From contig JAPCJV010000009.1 of the NCBI GenBank assembly GCA_027886785.1, positions 1 to 14,967 on the forward strand: a stretch of 14,967 bases of DNA, written 5' to 3'. This stretch comes from Nitrososphaerota archaeon. GTDB taxonomy: Archaea > Thermoproteota > Nitrososphaeria > Nitrososphaerales > CADDZS01. The notes beneath the pieces were generated by a model that did not search any database, was not told the DNA's origin, and saw only the letters and a list, made by a program, of their open reading frames with translations. The number at the start of each line of letters is the position of its first letter. The first letter of the stretch is position 1. A program made the translations under genes and the position numbers. Of the stretch, positions 1 to 6,276 are shown piece after piece.

Positions 1-154
1 CCCAAAAACCCAATTGATCAGCCTCTGGGACCGCTTTTTCTATTGTGCTCCATTCCCGAAACCAGTTTCCAGCTTGCAAAATGAATTTCATTATTTCTTC
101 AACCCAATGGAAAAATTCCGGATCTAACTCTCTTAGAGATTTTTGCTCAATAAA
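1..154 (-). other. possible partial reading frame running off the left edge
   Basis: On the minus strand a frame stays open from just after a TGA (155-157) to the window edge, about 51 codons. The only ATG in it is at 91-89, leaving about 30 codons inside the window. The translation is rich in Trp, Phe and Glu and I do not recognise it. Too little is visible to say whether this is the 5' end of a gene, a gene remnant or chance. Confidence 0.22.
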
Positions 155-195
155 TCAAACCGTGTGAATTTCGGACTAAAATTTCGGAGACCGCA

Positions 196-261
196 TAAGT
201 TTGGCGGATTGGGCCAGTGGGAGGCAATCGGACTAAATCCGCACGGCAATTCTCAAACTTA
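196..261. repeat. nested inverted repeat, candidate structured RNA or operator
   Basis: TAAGTTTG (196-203) is the exact reverse complement of CAAACTTA (254-261). Directly inside it, GCGGATT (204-210) is the exact reverse complement of AATCCGC (236-242). The two left arms are contiguous, while the right arms are separated by 11 bases, giving a 15-bp stem with a one-sided bulge. GATTG (207-211) can instead pair with CAATC (225-229), so two inner folds compete. The strand, if transcribed, is unknown. Confidence 0.45.
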
Positions 262-380
262 GGCATGCATCCGCACGATCTCTGCTAATCTCTTGTGAAT
301 TTGACCATGAAACTCAAGACTGCCTTCCTTACAAAAGTAATCTTCTTTACCGGAAGTTAGAACATTCGTCTGATATAGAT

Positions 381-412
381 AATAACTTGCAAGCTTTCGT
401 AATAACGTGCAA
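381..412 (+). repeat. 12-bp direct repeat at 20-bp spacing before a small gene
   Basis: AATAACTTGCAA (381-392) and AATAACGTGCAA (401-412) differ at one base and start 20 bases apart, about two helical turns. The second copy ends 11 bases before the ATG at 424. Same-face spacing next to a start codon is what tandem operator or upstream-activator sites look like, but it may be chance. Confidence 0.35.
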
Positions 413-423
413 ATGCAGATCCA

Positions 424-684
424 ATGTACAGGTGTCAATTTTTGTTAGAAGAGATATTTCCGACAAATCCGACTGAGCGGCAGTTAATCGATAATCTTCT
501 CCATTCGACAATCGAAATTGATCAGTTGATAGTCTTAGACGTGGGGATCGTCCAAGACGTTATCAAAGTAGGCGAGGCGGAGGATCAAGCGCTTACACCT
601 TTTCTCTCGAAAATATTGTCGTATGCGCAACAACATTCGGATAAGGTACGGGAAGCAAGGAAGCTGCTTCGCGAATTGCAATAA
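424..684 (+). CDS. hypothetical small protein (86 aa)
   Basis: I do not recognise this protein. It reads from ATG to TAA as 86 residues, acidic in the first two thirds and basic and helical at the C-terminus (roughly residues 58-86). It has no signal peptide, membrane segment or Cys cluster; the only Cys is at residue 4. No clear Shine-Dalgarno motif precedes the start. An AT-rich stretch (372-383) and a 20-base-spaced direct repeat (381-412) lie upstream and could be its promoter and operator. It stands alone and converges with the membrane gene downstream. Base composition and length are compatible with a real gene, but the repeat-rich neighbourhood makes this uncertain. Confidence 0.5.
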   Translation: MYRCQFLLEEIFPTNPTERQLIDNLLHSTIEIDQLIVLDVGIVQDVIKVGEAEDQALTPFLSKILSYAQQHSDKVREARKLLRELQ

Positions 685-761
685 CCTTGCTCTAAATGTT
701 ATCACTAAGCCTTGCTCGTGACATTGTCTTTGAAGCTCGGAAGAATTTGCTCCTTTTCTTG

Positions 762-1094
762 TTAGCTGCGCAAATGCTCTTTTCCTAACTTTCCATAGGA
801 GTATCCCAAAACAAATCCGAAAAAAATCGAACTGACTATGCCTATTAGCACATTTTCAACCAACCCTGTCGCACCGCCAGAGAGTGCGACTAAGTTCAAC
901 ACCATCCCAATGCTACCAAGAACCAAACCAAAAATGACTCCCCTCAAAAGAAAGCTACTCGTTAACAAGAACTTGTTCACTGCAGCAGCAAAAACTATTC
1001 CAAAAATCAAGCCGTAAATTACCCTAATTGCCGGGAATATTGGGAACGTATCCAAATCGGAATTCACAGACGAAGAAGATCCAGCGCTAAGCAA
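762..1094 (-). CDS. small membrane protein, probably the 3' part of a longer gene
   Basis: The intact frame begins at TTG (1094-1092) and gives 110 residues with about three hydrophobic Gly-rich segments (approximately residues 23-40, 50-72 and 82-98) and a basic tail. A GTG near residue 14 is an alternative start. The TTG is weak: it has no good ribosome site, and the preceding bases in the two other frames encode what looks like the missing N-terminus (see the pseudogene entry 762-1225). I do not recognise the family with confidence; Gly-rich small membrane proteins of this type are common in archaea. As it stands it may be a truncated or silent product. Confidence 0.5.
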   Translation of the reverse strand: MLSAGSSSSVNSDLDTFPIFPAIRVIYGLIFGIVFAAAVNKFLLTSSFLLRGVIFGLVLGSIGMVLNLVALSGGATGLVENVLIGIVSSIFFGFVLGYSYGKLGKEHLRS

Positions 1095-1225
1095 TACGGT
1101 GATAACCTGCCCACGAGAAACCAGCTATGAGACCAGCCTTTGCCCCAAGAATATAGTCCAACTTCGCCTTCAATATAACGCGGAACTGAATTCGATATGT
1201 TATTTTTTGGCTTTAAGTTAGCCAT
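762..1225 (-). pseudogene. frame-broken membrane protein gene
   Basis: An ATG at 1225-1223 opens a frame encoding MANLKPKNNI and continuing to VPRYIEGEV near 1160. Shifting by one base there, at TTG 1161-1159, gives LDYILGAKAGLIAGFSWAGY, a natural membrane-segment continuation, until TAG at 1089-1087. The third frame then carries the three-helix remainder (762-1094). The three frames read in order as soluble N-terminus, first membrane helix, then three more helices. This suggests one ancestral protein of about 150 residues broken by two indels; sequencing error is the other explanation. The inference rests on continuity of protein character, not on an alignment. Confidence 0.5.
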
Positions 1226-1257
1226 TATGTTGAACTACAAGTTCGTAGAAGAAACAT

Positions 1258-1391
1258 TGGGCCAGGCCGGATTTGAACCGACGACCCACACCGTGTAAGG
1301 GTATGACCGCAATCTTGAGAAATTGCTGTTGTCCTAACCAGGTTGTCCGAGCGTGAGCATGCTCCTCATGGAATCCCTAGACGACTGGCCC
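1258..1391 (-). tRNA. tRNA-Val (anticodon UAC) with two non-canonical introns
   Basis: On the minus strand GGGCCAG (1391-1385) pairs with CTGGCCC (1265-1259), followed by discriminator A (1258); CCA is not encoded. The T arm is GTCGG-TTCAAAT-CCGGC. The anticodon arm is ATACC-CTTACAC-GGTGT, giving anticodon TAC with a 7-base loop and no intron at the usual 37/38 site. The D arm is only complete after removing about 34 bases from the D loop (about 1376-1343), which restores GTCTAG-CCTGGTTAGGAC. A second insert of about 25 bases (about 1330-1305) sits between the D arm and the anticodon stem. The mature length would be 75. Exact splice sites are uncertain by a base or two. Confidence 0.88.
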
Positions 1392-1418
1392 GATAATCAC
1401 AGAGAATATGAATAACCG

Positions 1419-1428
1419 CTTTTAACTT
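1419..1428 (-). promoter_or_regulatory. TATA-like box for tRNA-Val
   Basis: On the minus strand the AT-rich element AGTTAAAAGC lies about 33 bases before the first tRNA base. That is a fitting distance for an archaeal box A with a leader of only a few bases. Confidence 0.4.
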
Positions 1429-1456
1429 TAACACTCGTTGAAAAAGAGAAACTTTC

Positions 1457-1777
1457 CTAGATTTTCGTTGAATCCAAGCTTTCAATATAGTTTCTAACAG
1501 AAATCAATGAAGATCGAATCTGAGGGTCGTTGTTGGTCTTTACTCCAATCGTCAACCTGTTGACATAAGTTTGTAAAATCTTCACGTCAACGTTCGATTC
1601 TTTCGGGCCTCTCGCAAGCTGCCCAATCCTGTGATTCAACCGATTGATTTGCTGAAGTGCGAGGATCCGGGATTCGTCCTTGGAGATCGCACTCGGAGGA
1701 TCTTTTGATACAAGTGGCACCAGATATTTCTCTACTTGCGCAAAAATATCCTTTAGACTGGAGTCCATTCTTTCCAT
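1457..1777 (-). CDS. hypothetical helical protein in the MetRS gene cluster
   Basis: I do not recognise this 106-residue protein. It is soluble and mostly helical, rich in Leu, Ile, Ser and charged residues, with no Cys, signal peptide or membrane segment. Its ATG (1777-1775) directly abuts the TAG of the MetRS-beta-type gene (1780-1778), with no bases between, so the two are almost surely co-transcribed and translationally coupled. An in-frame second ATG lies three codons in. The context suggests a job connected with methionyl-tRNA synthesis or translation, but that is inference from position only. It ends shortly before the tRNA-Val promoter. Confidence 0.72.
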   Translation of the reverse strand: MERMDSSLKDIFAQVEKYLVPLVSKDPPSAISKDESRILALQQINRLNHRIGQLARGPKESNVDVKILQTYVNRLTIGVKTNNDPQIRSSLISVRNYIESLDSTKI

Positions 1778-2146
1778 CTAGGTTACTTTGGCGCCGGCGT
1801 TGAGGCTTCTATCCAAAGTAAGAGCGGAAATTTCAGGACCGTCAGCCGCTGCGAGCAACATGACTTCGGAAACCAGCCCCATCAAACTCCTGGGCTTCAT
1901 ATTCATAACAACGACAATCAATTTGTCCTTCAGCTGATCGGGTTCGTATTGGGCGCCGATTCCCGCTATACACTGCTTTTCGATTCCACCTACGTCCAGT
2001 TTCAATTTCAAAAGGCGGACCGAGTTCGGGACTCTCGAAACCTCAAGCACCTTTGCCACCCTCAAATCAATTCTTTGGAATTCATCGAAAGACACTTCCG
2101 GAATTAAGGTACTTTCTTTCTTATCTTCAGATGTAGACCCTTCCAT
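1778..2146 (-). CDS. MetRS beta-type tRNA-binding OB-fold protein
   Basis: This 122-residue protein matches the tRNA-binding OB-fold domain found at the C-terminus of bacterial MetRS, in Arc1p/EMAP-II, and as a separate MetRS beta subunit in archaea. After a short charged leader, residues 18-33 carry the family signature FDEFQRIDLRVAKVLE. Later come the LKLKLDVGG strand, QCIAGIGAQY and the M-K-P-R-x-L-M-G-L-x-S-E-x-M-L region near residues 84-98. It should bind tRNA non-specifically and raise MetRS affinity. It lies 55 bases downstream of the MetRS gene on the same strand, supporting a two-chain alpha/beta enzyme. The ATG start leaves a normal family N-terminus. Confidence 0.93.
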   Translation of the reverse strand: MEGSTSEDKKESTLIPEVSFDEFQRIDLRVAKVLEVSRVPNSVRLLKLKLDVGGIEKQCIAGIGAQYEPDQLKDKLIVVVMNMKPRSLMGLVSEVMLLAAADGPEISALTLDRSLNAGAKVT

Positions 2147-2201
2147 GCGCTTTCAGACCGGACTAATCCTAGAGATGAAATTTTAGTTGATAAACAAAGA
2201 C

Positions 2202-3881
2202 TTAGGAAGTGCGAATCGTTTCAAGCTTCTCCTTAAGCTCTTCAGAATTGACTTTGGCAAAAATGGGCTGCACATCTCGGGTCACTATGGGAAGATCCTC
2301 CTCCAAAGATGTTTCGTCCCACATAGGAATTCCTTTGGTATTCTTGAAAATTCCTGCCTGATGCGTGATCTTTAGAGTGGTTTCTGGTATGATTGGATTG
2401 AGCTCTATAGATAGGATCTTCAACGCAGACAGGGCCACGTACAAGATCTGCATAGCCTTCATTCTATCTTGCTTGACTACTTTCCACGGTTCGGTAGAAC
2501 TGAGAAATTTGTTCGCATCGTACCCCTGTTCTACGATCGTTCTGCAGGCCAGCTGCAATTCAACCTTCTCGAATAGCTCCCTGACTACGCCATGTCTTTC
2601 TTGAGCCCTGCGTATGATTTTAGAATATTCCTCTGGAAGATCTTCCATTCGCAGCTCAAAATTGTTATTCGCAAATCTGGATACTCCGACAAGGGTTCGG
2701 TTAACAAAATTCCCGATAGTATCGTTCAGGTCGTTATTCACCTTTTCCGAAAAAGATTCCCATCCAAAATTCACATCGCTCGCTTCGGGCCTCAAAGAAA
2801 TTAGGGCAAACCTCCAGTAATCGGCAGGAAGCAATGCTAGCGCCTCGTCAGTCCAGATGCCCACTCTTCTGCTTTTGGAAAATTTCTGTCCCTCGAAATT
2901 CAGAAACTCTGTCGAACTGATCAGGTTTGGTTCGTTGTAATCCCGACCGGAAGCTTTCAGGAGAGAGGGGAGGATAATGGCGTGAAAGGGTATGTTGTCC
3001 TTGCCGATGAAAAAGGAGGTCTTCGTTTCATGGTTCAACCAAAATTCTTTCCACCTTTCCGGTTCGCCTCTTTTCTCGAAATACTCTATTACAGCAGATA
3101 CGTACCCGAGGACCGCGTCCATCCAGACATAGATTGTTTTGTCCTCTGCTCCCGGGAAGGGCGCCTTTATCCCCCATTTCGAATCTCTAGTTATGGATCG
3201 AGGCCGCAATCCGTCTTTTATCCAACCTCGGCAAAAATTGATTACATTCGTCGAGAGCTCCGCTCTCGATAGAAAGTCAGAAATGTAGTCGGACATTTTA
3301 GGAAGATCGAAAAACCACTGCTTTGTTTCCCTTAACTCGGTTCGGTGATGACAGATGACGCAATACGCGTCAATGAGCTTTTCTGCGTCAAGAGGTCTTC
3401 CGCAATTGTCGCACTGGTCCCCTCTGGCTCGATCGTACCCGCAGAACGGACACTTGCCCTCTACGAACCGATCCGGCAAGAAACGCTGGTCGTTCGGGCA
3501 ATAGTGAATGCGCTCGATCTGAGTGAAGATGTAGCTGTCGTTGTTGTAGATTTCGGTGTACAGCTCTCGCGTGAATTTCCAGTGGGCTTCAGAATCGGTC
3601 CTTGTGTAATTATCGTATGAAATGTTCCACTGTCTGAAAATCTCGGAAATTCGTCGGTGGTTTTCGTCAGCCAGTTGCTTAACCGGAATTTTTCTCTTCA
3701 GAGCTTCTACTTCGAGTGGAGTTCCGTGCTCATCTGACCCAGACACAAACACAACTTCGTTTCCCACAAGTCGGTTGAATCTCGCAGAAACGTCCGCCGA
3801 CAAGACGGAGCCGATCATATTACCGAGATGTGGAATGTCCGAGGAGTACGGCCATGCAGATGTGACGACCCATCTTGTCAA
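2202..3881 (-). CDS. metG: methionine-tRNA ligase (MetRS)
   Basis: MetRS charges tRNA-Met with methionine for initiation and elongation. The Rossmann catalytic domain shows HLGN (residues 18-21, class I HIGH motif) and KFSKS (333-337, KMSKS loop). Between them the zinc insert has Cys at 128, 144, 147, 157, 160, 174 and 177, fitting two metal-binding knuckles. An anticodon-binding helical domain follows. At 559 residues it lacks the fused C-terminal OB domain, which is encoded separately downstream. The start is TTG (3881-3879): an in-frame TAA directly precedes it, and GGAGATG (3894-3888) sits six bases upstream. That ribosome site overlaps ATGAAATAA, a two-codon frame ending right at the start codon. 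Confidence 0.97.
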   Translation of the reverse strand: MTRWVVTSAWPYSSDIPHLGNMIGSVLSADVSARFNRLVGNEVVFVSGSDEHGTPLEVEALKRKIPVKQLADENHRRISEIFRQWNISYDNYTRTDSEAHWKFTRELYTEIYNNDSYIFTQIERIHYCPNDQRFLPDRFVEGKCPFCGYDRARGDQCDNCGRPLDAEKLIDAYCVICHHRTELRETKQWFFDLPKMSDYISDFLSRAELSTNVINFCRGWIKDGLRPRSITRDSKWGIKAPFPGAEDKTIYVWMDAVLGYVSAVIEYFEKRGEPERWKEFWLNHETKTSFFIGKDNIPFHAIILPSLLKASGRDYNEPNLISSTEFLNFEGQKFSKSRRVGIWTDEALALLPADYWRFALISLRPEASDVNFGWESFSEKVNNDLNDTIGNFVNRTLVGVSRFANNNFELRMEDLPEEYSKIIRRAQERHGVVRELFEKVELQLACRTIVEQGYDANKFLSSTEPWKVVKQDRMKAMQILYVALSALKILSIELNPIIPETTLKITHQAGIFKNTKGIPMWDETSLEEDLPIVTRDVQPIFAKVNSEELKEKLETIRTS

Positions 3882-3887
3882 TTATTT

Positions 3888-3894
3888 CATCTCC
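3888..3894 (-). promoter_or_regulatory. ribosome binding site deciding the MetRS TTG start
   Basis: On the minus strand GGAGATG lies six bases before the TTG at 3881. The ATG inside it leads to TAA after one further codon, so it cannot start MetRS; the site serves the TTG. Confidence 0.6.
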
Positions 3895-3982
3895 TGAATT
3901 TCGATAGTAAGTATCCCTGGAAAAACAAAGAAAATGATCTTTTTCGCATAAAGTAATAACCCTATTCCCTGAAAAGATCTAA

Positions 3983-5239
3983 TCAAAAAGAATGAGAGTA
4001 CTGCAGCTGTTCTTCTGTTAAGCTGTCAATGCTCAAACCAAACCCTTTCAATGCAAAGTCGGCGACAAGAGAATCGATCTCGCCTGGAAAGGGAAGGAAC
4101 TTTGATTCGCTATCCGAGGGTTTCCTTTCGCTTGTTAGGAGGTGGTGAATGGAAAGAAGCTGGTTCGCGAAGGAAAGTTGCATTACCTCGGGAGGATGCC
4201 CTTCGGCCGCCGCAAGATTGACCACGCGACCCTCGCACAGAAGATAAATTTCCTTAGGGTCTTGTTCGGGCCCTAGTTCGAGTTTAGTAATATTCTCTCT
4301 AACATTTTCTGACCGACGGCTCAATGCGAATAATTTCTTCACGTCGATTTCTCGATCGAAATGCCCTAAGTTGCCTAATATCGCGCCATCTTTTAGAATT
4401 CCAAAGTGTTGCCCACCCACCACGTTGACCTGTCCCGAGCATGTGAGGACGATATCCGCAAATTGAACTGCCTCAACCATTCTATGGACTGAGAACCCAT
4501 TAAGATGAGCCTCAAGCGCTTTGATTGGATCTATTTCAGTTACGATGACCTTTGCTCCCATTCCACTTAGCCTCAGGGCCACTCCGCGACCGACCCAGCC
4601 GTAACCCACAACTAAGACGGTTTTTCCTGCAACTAAAAGCCCCGTTGCTCTAATCAATCCATCAAGAGCGCTCTGACCGGTACCGAACATATTATCAAAG
4701 ATGTGTTTGGTGGCGGCTTCGTTCACCGGAATAACCGGATAGCGCAATTTCCTTTCGGCATCGAGTGCTCTAAGACGAACTGTTCCGGTGGTTGTTTCAT
4801 CTGTTCCGCCTGCACAACTATCGTGCGTACCATTAGCGTAGGTTACATGGAGCTCTCCGCCATCATCCAGAATGAAATTGGGCGAAGAATGCGATGCTAT
4901 ACGGATGTGCTCCGAGTACGTTTCTGTGGCTTCTCCCTTTTGCCCCAAAACCTTGATCCCTTTTGACATCAGAAAAGACGCAATCTCGTCTTGACTTGAA
5001 AGTGGATTTGCGGCTACGAGAAGGATTTCGAAACCGAAATCATGAAGCGAATTTATCAGAACTGAGGTTTCTTTTGATATATGCAGGCAGGCAGCAAGTT
5101 TCAATCCTTCAAACGGATTGCCCTCAATCTTGATTTTGGATTTCACAAAATTTTCTGCCAGACGAAAGACTGGCATGTGGTCGCTGGCCCAATCATGCGC
5201 TGATTTGCCAGCATCAATTCTAGAAGATTGAGCCTGCAA
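3983..5239 (-). CDS. ahcY: adenosylhomocysteinase
   Basis: The enzyme splits S-adenosylhomocysteine, the product of SAM-dependent methylation, into adenosine and homocysteine using bound NAD+. The 418 residues fit the shorter archaeal form. Visible motifs are HMPV (21-24), ACLHISKET (50-58), DDGG (125-128), DETTTG (147-152) and VNEAATKHIFDN (172-183), which holds the catalytic Lys178/Asp182 pair. GTGQS (186-190) and the NAD-binding GYGWVGRG (212-219) follow. The start is TTG (5239-5237): an in-frame TAG lies four codons upstream and the next ATG falls inside the conserved region. A TATA-like box about 30 bases before the TTG predicts an almost leaderless transcript. MetRS lies downstream on the same strand after a gap of about 100 bases. 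Confidence 0.97.
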   Translation of the reverse strand: MQAQSSRIDAGKSAHDWASDHMPVFRLAENFVKSKIKIEGNPFEGLKLAACLHISKETSVLINSLHDFGFEILLVAANPLSSQDEIASFLMSKGIKVLGQKGEATETYSEHIRIASHSSPNFILDDGGELHVTYANGTHDSCAGGTDETTTGTVRLRALDAERKLRYPVIPVNEAATKHIFDNMFGTGQSALDGLIRATGLLVAGKTVLVVGYGWVGRGVALRLSGMGAKVIVTEIDPIKALEAHLNGFSVHRMVEAVQFADIVLTCSGQVNVVGGQHFGILKDGAILGNLGHFDREIDVKKLFALSRRSENVRENITKLELGPEQDPKEIYLLCEGRVVNLAAAEGHPPEVMQLSFANQLLSIHHLLTSERKPSDSESKFLPFPGEIDSLVADFALKGFGLSIDSLTEEQLQYSHSF

Positions 5240-5265
5240 TTTTTTGATAGTCTAGAATTATCTCC

Positions 5266-5276
5266 GTATAAAATTA
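5266..5276 (-). promoter_or_regulatory. TATA box of ahcY
   Basis: On the minus strand TAATTTTATAC is centred about 32 bases before the TTG start of ahcY. This places transcription start within a few bases of the start codon. Confidence 0.55.
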
Positions 5277-5346
5277 ACAACAGCCCGAATCTTTCATCGA
5301 GTCATGGATAGGATCCTTGTAGCTTCTGGACGCATCCTGAGAAATC

Positions 5347-5354
5347 GATAAAAG
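5347..5354 (+). promoter_or_regulatory. TATA-like box of the four-Cys protein gene
   Basis: CGATAAAAG-like sequence lies about 27 bases before the ATG at 5378. This would give a leaderless transcript starting at or near that ATG and favours it over the upstream TTG at 5360. Confidence 0.4.
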
Positions 5355-5377
5355 AGGACTTGCAGGTCAAAGAAAAT

Positions 5378-5629
5378 ATGGCCGAAGAGCCCGAACTACA
5401 AAAAACTCTGAAACGGATAACTTGGCAGTACGAGAACTGTCTTTCTTGCGTGTATTTTCACCCGAATGATATTTTGAATGCGGATTTGTTTGAACGTGGG
5501 GAATGTACTCATCCGAAAATGAAACCACTCGGACTGATAGTTTCTGGCCGTGATTGGTGCAACCTCTTCAAGGAGATTCCCCAAAAGATGATTGATGCAC
5601 TACAAACGCATGCATCAAAAGAATCCTAG
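5378..5629 (+). CDS. small four-cysteine protein, possible metal or Fe-S binder
   Basis: I do not recognise the family by name. From ATG 5378 the protein has 83 residues (TTG at 5360 would add six). It carries a C-x2-C pair in ENCLSCVYF, a third Cys in GECTHP 18 residues later and a fourth in DWCNLF after 17 more. Four regularly spaced Cys with aromatic neighbours suggest a [4Fe-4S] or zinc site, somewhat like the C-x2-C-x16-C-x13-C layout of high-potential iron-sulfur proteins; that comparison is only by pattern. It is cytoplasmic, with no signal or membrane segment. It is the only plus-strand gene between ahcY (divergent) and apt (convergent), so it has its own promoter. Confidence 0.75.
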   Translation: MAEEPELQKTLKRITWQYENCLSCVYFHPNDILNADLFERGECTHPKMKPLGLIVSGRDWCNLFKEIPQKMIDALQTHASKES

Positions 5630-5683
5630 GATTTCGCGAATCCTCTTGATTTTCTGGAGTCGAAACAGAGTGATGAATCTCGG

Positions 5684-6229
5684 TTATTTTTCATAATGAA
5701 CTAGAGTAAGCAAATCGTAACCCTCCAATTTCTTACGACCTTTCAGAAAGTCGAGCTCCACAACAAAGGCTAGCCCGACCACTGTCCCATGCATTTTCTC
5801 GGCGAGCTCCACCGTAGCCTCGGCTGTACCACCGGTCGCCAAAAGATCGTCGATGATTGCGACTCGCTGCCCTCTTTTGAGGGCGTCCCGGTGCATCTCC
5901 ACATATTCAGCCCCGTATTCCAAAGTATATTCCATAGAAAATTTTCTAAAAGGCAGCTTTCCTTTTTTTCTGGCTGGAACAAAAGCTACACCCAATTCAT
6001 ATGCAACCGGCGCGCCGAATATGAAGCCTCGCGCTTCGATTCCGACTATGCAATCTAGTTTCTTTCTGCGAAAGTGATTTGCGAGAATCTTGACGACGGA
6101 TTGAAAAGCTTCTGGATCCTGCAGCAAAGTAGTGATATCAATGAAATTAACCCCCTTTTTTGGCCAGCCGGGAATTACGCGAAGTTTAGACTTTAGTTCA
6201 GCTTCGGTCGGAAAGTGCGATTTCTGCAA
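5684..6229 (-). CDS. apt: adenine phosphoribosyltransferase
   Basis: The enzyme converts adenine and PRPP to AMP and pyrophosphate. The 181 residues match the family. Residues 17-38 show the typical RVIPGWPKKGVNFIDITTLL opening, VGIEARGFIFG lies at 62-72, and VAIIDDLLATGGTA (123-136) is the PRPP-binding motif. The start is TTG (6229-6227): an in-frame TAG lies two codons upstream and the next ATG is past residue 98. It lies 47 bases downstream of the MTA phosphorylase gene on the same strand, so the adenine released there can be taken straight to AMP. It converges with the four-Cys gene. Confidence 0.96.
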   Translation of the reverse strand: MQKSHFPTEAELKSKLRVIPGWPKKGVNFIDITTLLQDPEAFQSVVKILANHFRRKKLDCIVGIEARGFIFGAPVAYELGVAFVPARKKGKLPFRKFSMEYTLEYGAEYVEMHRDALKRGQRVAIIDDLLATGGTAEATVELAEKMHGTVVGLAFVVELDFLKGRKKLEGYDLLTLVHYEK

Positions 6230-6276
6230 ATTCTATTTCCGGTTTCGGAAATGCCCTATCTAAAAATTAAGGCACG

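Larger units (their letters stand above)
158..423. other. intergenic region with repeats, no convincing gene
   Basis: No gene of credible length is seen here. The stretch holds a nested inverted repeat (196-261), two copies of TCGGACTAAA (171-180 and 229-238), two copies of ATCCGCACG (237-245 and 269-277), and a near-perfect 12-base direct repeat (381-392 and 401-412) just before the small gene at 424. It could hold a small RNA or operators; nothing in it matches an RNA family I know. Confidence 0.5.

Noticed and set aside
211..218. GGGCCAGT identical to the first bases of the tRNA-Val gene, possibly an integration scar
   Set aside because: The match stops after eight bases, no integrase is present, and integration usually duplicates the 3' end of a tRNA gene.
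204..242. On the minus strand, GCGGATT-TA ... AATCCGC resembles a tRNA acceptor stem with positions 8-9
   Set aside because: Only 39 bases separate the outer ends, there is no T arm or anticodon arm, and the pairing is better described as part of the larger inverted repeat.
2365..3897. Several plus-strand open frames of 60-96 codons opposite metG
   Set aside because: They lie wholly inside the strongly conserved MetRS gene, have no ribosome sites, and read as antisense shadows.
5310..5337. AGGAT ... ATCCT short inverted repeat before the four-Cys gene
   Set aside because: Five base pairs around an irregular loop are expected by chance and do not overlap the likely promoter.
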